Origin: Candidatus Fermentibacteraceae bacterium
GTDB lineage: Bacteria; Fermentibacterota; Fermentibacteria; Fermentibacterales; JCC-6
Assembly (NCBI GenBank): GCA_029932015.1
Contig: JAOZQW010000070.1
Span: 1 to 8,222 of the forward strand
DNA: 8,222 nucleotides
Direction of reading: 5' to 3'
The notes beneath the pieces were generated by a model. The model did not search any database. It saw nothing but the letters and a program-made list of their open reading frames with translations, and was not told where the DNA came from. The first letter of the stretch is position 1. The number at the start of each line of letters is the position of its first letter. The position numbers and the translations under genes are program-made. Below, piece by piece: positions 6,666-8,222 of this stretch.

Positions 6666-6701
6666 GGATCGACTCCGTTCTTCAGTGGAAGATGTATGAA
6701 G

Positions 6702-6735
6702 CATATACCGAAGCGTATATGTGTCTGTCTGTCAA
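6702..6735 (-). promoter_or_regulatory. Palindrome and consensus -35 box upstream of the YidB-like gene
   Basis: A perfect inverted repeat, CATATAC (6702-6708) and GTATATG (6715-6721) around a six-base centre, lies 37-56 bases before the YidB-like ATG. On the minus strand a perfect TTGACA (6730-6735) precedes it. The best -10 candidate, TATATG (6702-6707), is in the outer arm, giving a spacer of 22 bases, too long for ordinary sigma70 promoters. It may be an operator for a dimeric regulator; the promoter reading is tentative. Confidence 0.35.
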
Positions 6736-6902
6736 GGCAGGCAAGCCGAAGCATAGAATGATGAGATGAAGACTCCCCCTACCCACTCTCCCTGATCCTG
6801 TTGTGGTAATACTACGCAGCTCAGATGTCCGCCTATCAGCCTTAACATGCGCTTGCCCGTCTCTTTCCCGTTATGTTCATATGCGGAAGGTCGAACCGGC
6901 AA

Positions 6903-6911
6903 GGGGGGGGG
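6903..6911 (+). repeat. Run of nine G at the start of the second TolB-like lipoprotein gene
   Basis: Nine consecutive G followed by AG and then TTG. It forms either an extended Shine-Dalgarno sequence for a TTG start at 6914 or part of the coding sequence if translation begins at the ATG at 6881. Runs of this length are prone to slippage in replication and to sequencing or assembly error. Confidence 0.8.
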
Positions 6912-6913
6912 AG

Positions 6914-7897
6914 TTGAGGTCAACATATGTAGTCCAGGTCCTGTTGTTGGGAATCCTCCTCATGACCGCATGCGGAAGCGGGAACCCGGAGGAACCTGAA
7001 ACAGGATCTACCCAGCCGGAGCACCAGGGGACCTGGGGGATCTACTCGTTTGAACCAGCGACCGGATTCGTGGAACTGATCTACAGCTCAGAGAATTCGA
7101 TACACGGAATGAGTCTGAATGGAACGGGCTCCATGCTGGCGTTCCGGCATGACTATGGTCCGGATATGTTCACCGACAGCGAGATATGCATTATCAATTC
7201 CGATGGCGGAGGATTCAAAAGGCTCACCGATAACGGCTGGATGGACGGGTATCCATGCTGGTCCCCCGACGGGACGGAGCTGCTCTTCCTGTCTTGGGTG
7301 GACTATCCTGTAGGGACAATGGACATCTATCTCATGGATCCGTCCGGTTCGGCTGTCACAGAATTATACGACTCGGGGTTTCATGACGGAGACTGCCACT
7401 GGCTGGGCTCAAGCATAGTCTTCACGAGGGAGAGCCAGATCTGGATCATGGATGATGACGGCACAGACGCCAGACAGCTGACCGATTTTGAACTCGCCGG
7501 GCAGCAGGGAGCCGCCGACCTTCCATTCGGTGACTACGATCCCAGGATCGATCCCACCGGAACCATTGTCAGCTTCGATCGGATGGTTGATGATGCGAAC
7601 CCAAGCGGCAACTGGGACTTCTATACCATTCTCGTTGACGGGACAGGTGAAACTGCGGTCACCAATACGGGCTGGCAGCAGTTCATAGCCGAGTGGTCAC
7701 ACTCTGGTGCCCGACTCGTTTTCCTGGTTGCGGCCATGGGCGGAGGGGGGATCTACGACATCTACACCATCGGACCGAACGGGGGAGGGCTGGAGAATCT
7801 TACTCCTTCAGACTGGCCCACCGACTTTCTGTGTACGCACCCCCTGTACTCACCGGACGATTCGCTCATCTACTTTGTGGGACAGTGGTGGCGCTGA
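6914..7897 (+). CDS. TolB-like beta-propeller lipoprotein (second copy type)
   Basis: From a TTG start, a 327-residue lipoprotein: MRSTYVVQVLLLGILLMTAC has lipobox MTAC with C20 as the lipid-modified residue, followed by a polar Gly/Pro/Glu linker to about residue 40. Propeller strands recur: IHGMSLNGTGSMLAF (63-77), DGYPCWSPDGTELLF (111-125), FGDYDPRIDPTGTIVSF (205-221), IAEWSHSGARLVFL (258-271) and HPLYSPDDSLIYF (309-321), with IYLMDPSG and IWIMDDDG turns between. The role is probably ligand or protein binding at the envelope; the partner is unknown. The start is uncertain. TTG at 6914 gives an ideal signal peptide and has a G-rich ribosome binding site directly before it; ATG at 6881 is in frame but has no such site and sits in a weak promoter-like stretch (TTGCCC 6853-6858, TTCATA 6876-6881). 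The gene resembles the minus-strand lipoprotein in type but is not a close duplicate by eye. Confidence 0.85.
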   Translation: MRSTYVVQVLLLGILLMTACGSGNPEEPETGSTQPEHQGTWGIYSFEPATGFVELIYSSENSIHGMSLNGTGSMLAFRHDYGPDMFTDSEICIINSDGGGFKRLTDNGWMDGYPCWSPDGTELLFLSWVDYPVGTMDIYLMDPSGSAVTELYDSGFHDGDCHWLGSSIVFTRESQIWIMDDDGTDARQLTDFELAGQQGAADLPFGDYDPRIDPTGTIVSFDRMVDDANPSGNWDFYTILVDGTGETAVTNTGWQQFIAEWSHSGARLVFLVAAMGGGGIYDIYTIGPNGGGLENLTPSDWPTDFLCTHPLYSPDDSLIYFVGQWWR

Positions 7898-8088
7898 AGT
7901 ATTCGGTGTTCTCTACTGGCAACACTTCATCGATCAGGGTGTAGATCCCTGCTCCCTAGTTGAAAAGTGTAGTTATGGGGACACCACAATTAATCTATCT
8001 GATGTGAAGGTAGAATATCAAAATAGTACTGACTATGGATACCGTGTTCTTTCACAAAGGATCAAAGTGACGTCCGACCCCGTTATAC

Positions 8089-8222
8089 TCAGTGCACTAC
8101 TACTACTTTTGCTGTCTGGATGAGCGCTCCGGCTTCCAGGTTCACGAAGTACACTCCAGTGGGAACATCATCGGTGTTCCATTGCACTTCTACGTTTCCA
8201 TGCATATCAGAATCATTGAGGA
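8089..8222 (-). CDS. C-terminal end of a secreted protein with type IX-like sorting domain (partial)
   Basis: The last 43 codons of a minus-strand gene entering from the right edge, with stop TGA at 8089-8091. The tail reads VEVQWNTDDVPTGVYFVNLEAG (with breaks around it) and ends AKVVVVH. The P-x-GVYFV strand followed by a terminal K-V-V-V is the closing pattern of type A sorting/FlgD-like Ig domains, which in Bacteroidota-type organisms direct proteins to the type IX secretion route. What the protein does cannot be told from this fragment. It converges with the lipoprotein gene ending at 7897; the 191 bases between are AT-richer and hold no recognised gene or strong terminator. Confidence 0.72.
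   Translation of the reverse strand, partial: LNDSDMHGNVEVQWNTDDVPTGVYFVNLEAGALIQTAKVVVVH

Noticed and set aside
6232..6699. Plus-strand ORF of 155 codons
   Set aside because: Exactly antisense to the YidB-like gene; Ser/Arg/Pro-rich translation without a motif.
6732..6926. Minus-strand ORF of 64 codons starting over the poly-G tract
   Set aside because: Low-complexity Pro run from the homopolymer and no ribosome binding site or family pattern.
7935..7951. CAGGG-N7-CCCTG hairpin after the lipoprotein gene as a terminator
   Set aside because: Only five base pairs, a seven-base loop and no T-run; too weak to call.
7707..8123. Plus-strand ORF of 138 codons running past the lipoprotein stop into the intergenic region
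   Set aside because: Its first half is an out-of-frame shadow of the lipoprotein; the remainder has no usable start and its Leu-rich end is antisense to the Val run of the right-edge gene.

Overview
The window (8,222 bases, GC a little above half) looks like a chromosomal stretch of a Gram-negative bacterium that exports many proteins. Two proteins end in FlgD-like or type IX-type C-terminal sorting domains, two are TolB-like beta-propeller lipoproteins, and one is a secreted family 5 glycoside hydrolase. This mix is typical of the Fibrobacteres-Chlorobi-Bacteroidetes group and of candidate phyla such as Fermentibacterota; the placement is inference and no marker gene is present to settle it. 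No rRNA, tRNA, transposase, integrase, CRISPR array or phage gene was seen.

Layout. Positions 1-1450 (minus): a secreted GH5 enzyme whose C-terminus runs off the left edge and whose barrel is interrupted by a jelly-roll-like insert. 1558-2694 (minus): a stand-alone P-loop ATPase of the ATPase_2/archaeal type, behind a good sigma70-type promoter. 2695-3096: no confident gene, but a chain of short plus-strand ORFs, each joined to the next by an ATGA overlap and leading into a DUF6508 protein (3097-3564, plus). 3542-4795 (minus): a secreted NodB-fold-like protein with a C-terminal sorting domain, whose 3' end overlaps DUF6508 convergently and whose start overlaps a possible 28-residue leader ORF (4792-4878). 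5042-6082 (minus): a TolB-like propeller lipoprotein. 6222-6665 (minus): a YidB/DUF937 protein. 6914-7897 (plus): a second TolB-like lipoprotein, preceded by a run of nine G. 8089-8222 (minus): the C-terminal tail of another secreted protein with a sorting domain, cut by the right edge.

How the genes relate. Most products are envelope or extracellular proteins: polysaccharide cleavage (GH5), a possible deacetylase-fold protein, and periplasm- or surface-anchored propellers. Spacing of about 100-250 bases and separate ribosome binding sites suggest mostly individual transcription units rather than one operon. The ATPase and DUF6508 genes do not fit the secretion theme and look like independent accessory genes. 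I see no complete, clearly recognisable new defence or mobile system. The observations most worth a second look are the permuted-looking insert inside the GH5 barrel, the ATGA relay before DUF6508, and the poly-G tract at the second lipoprotein start.
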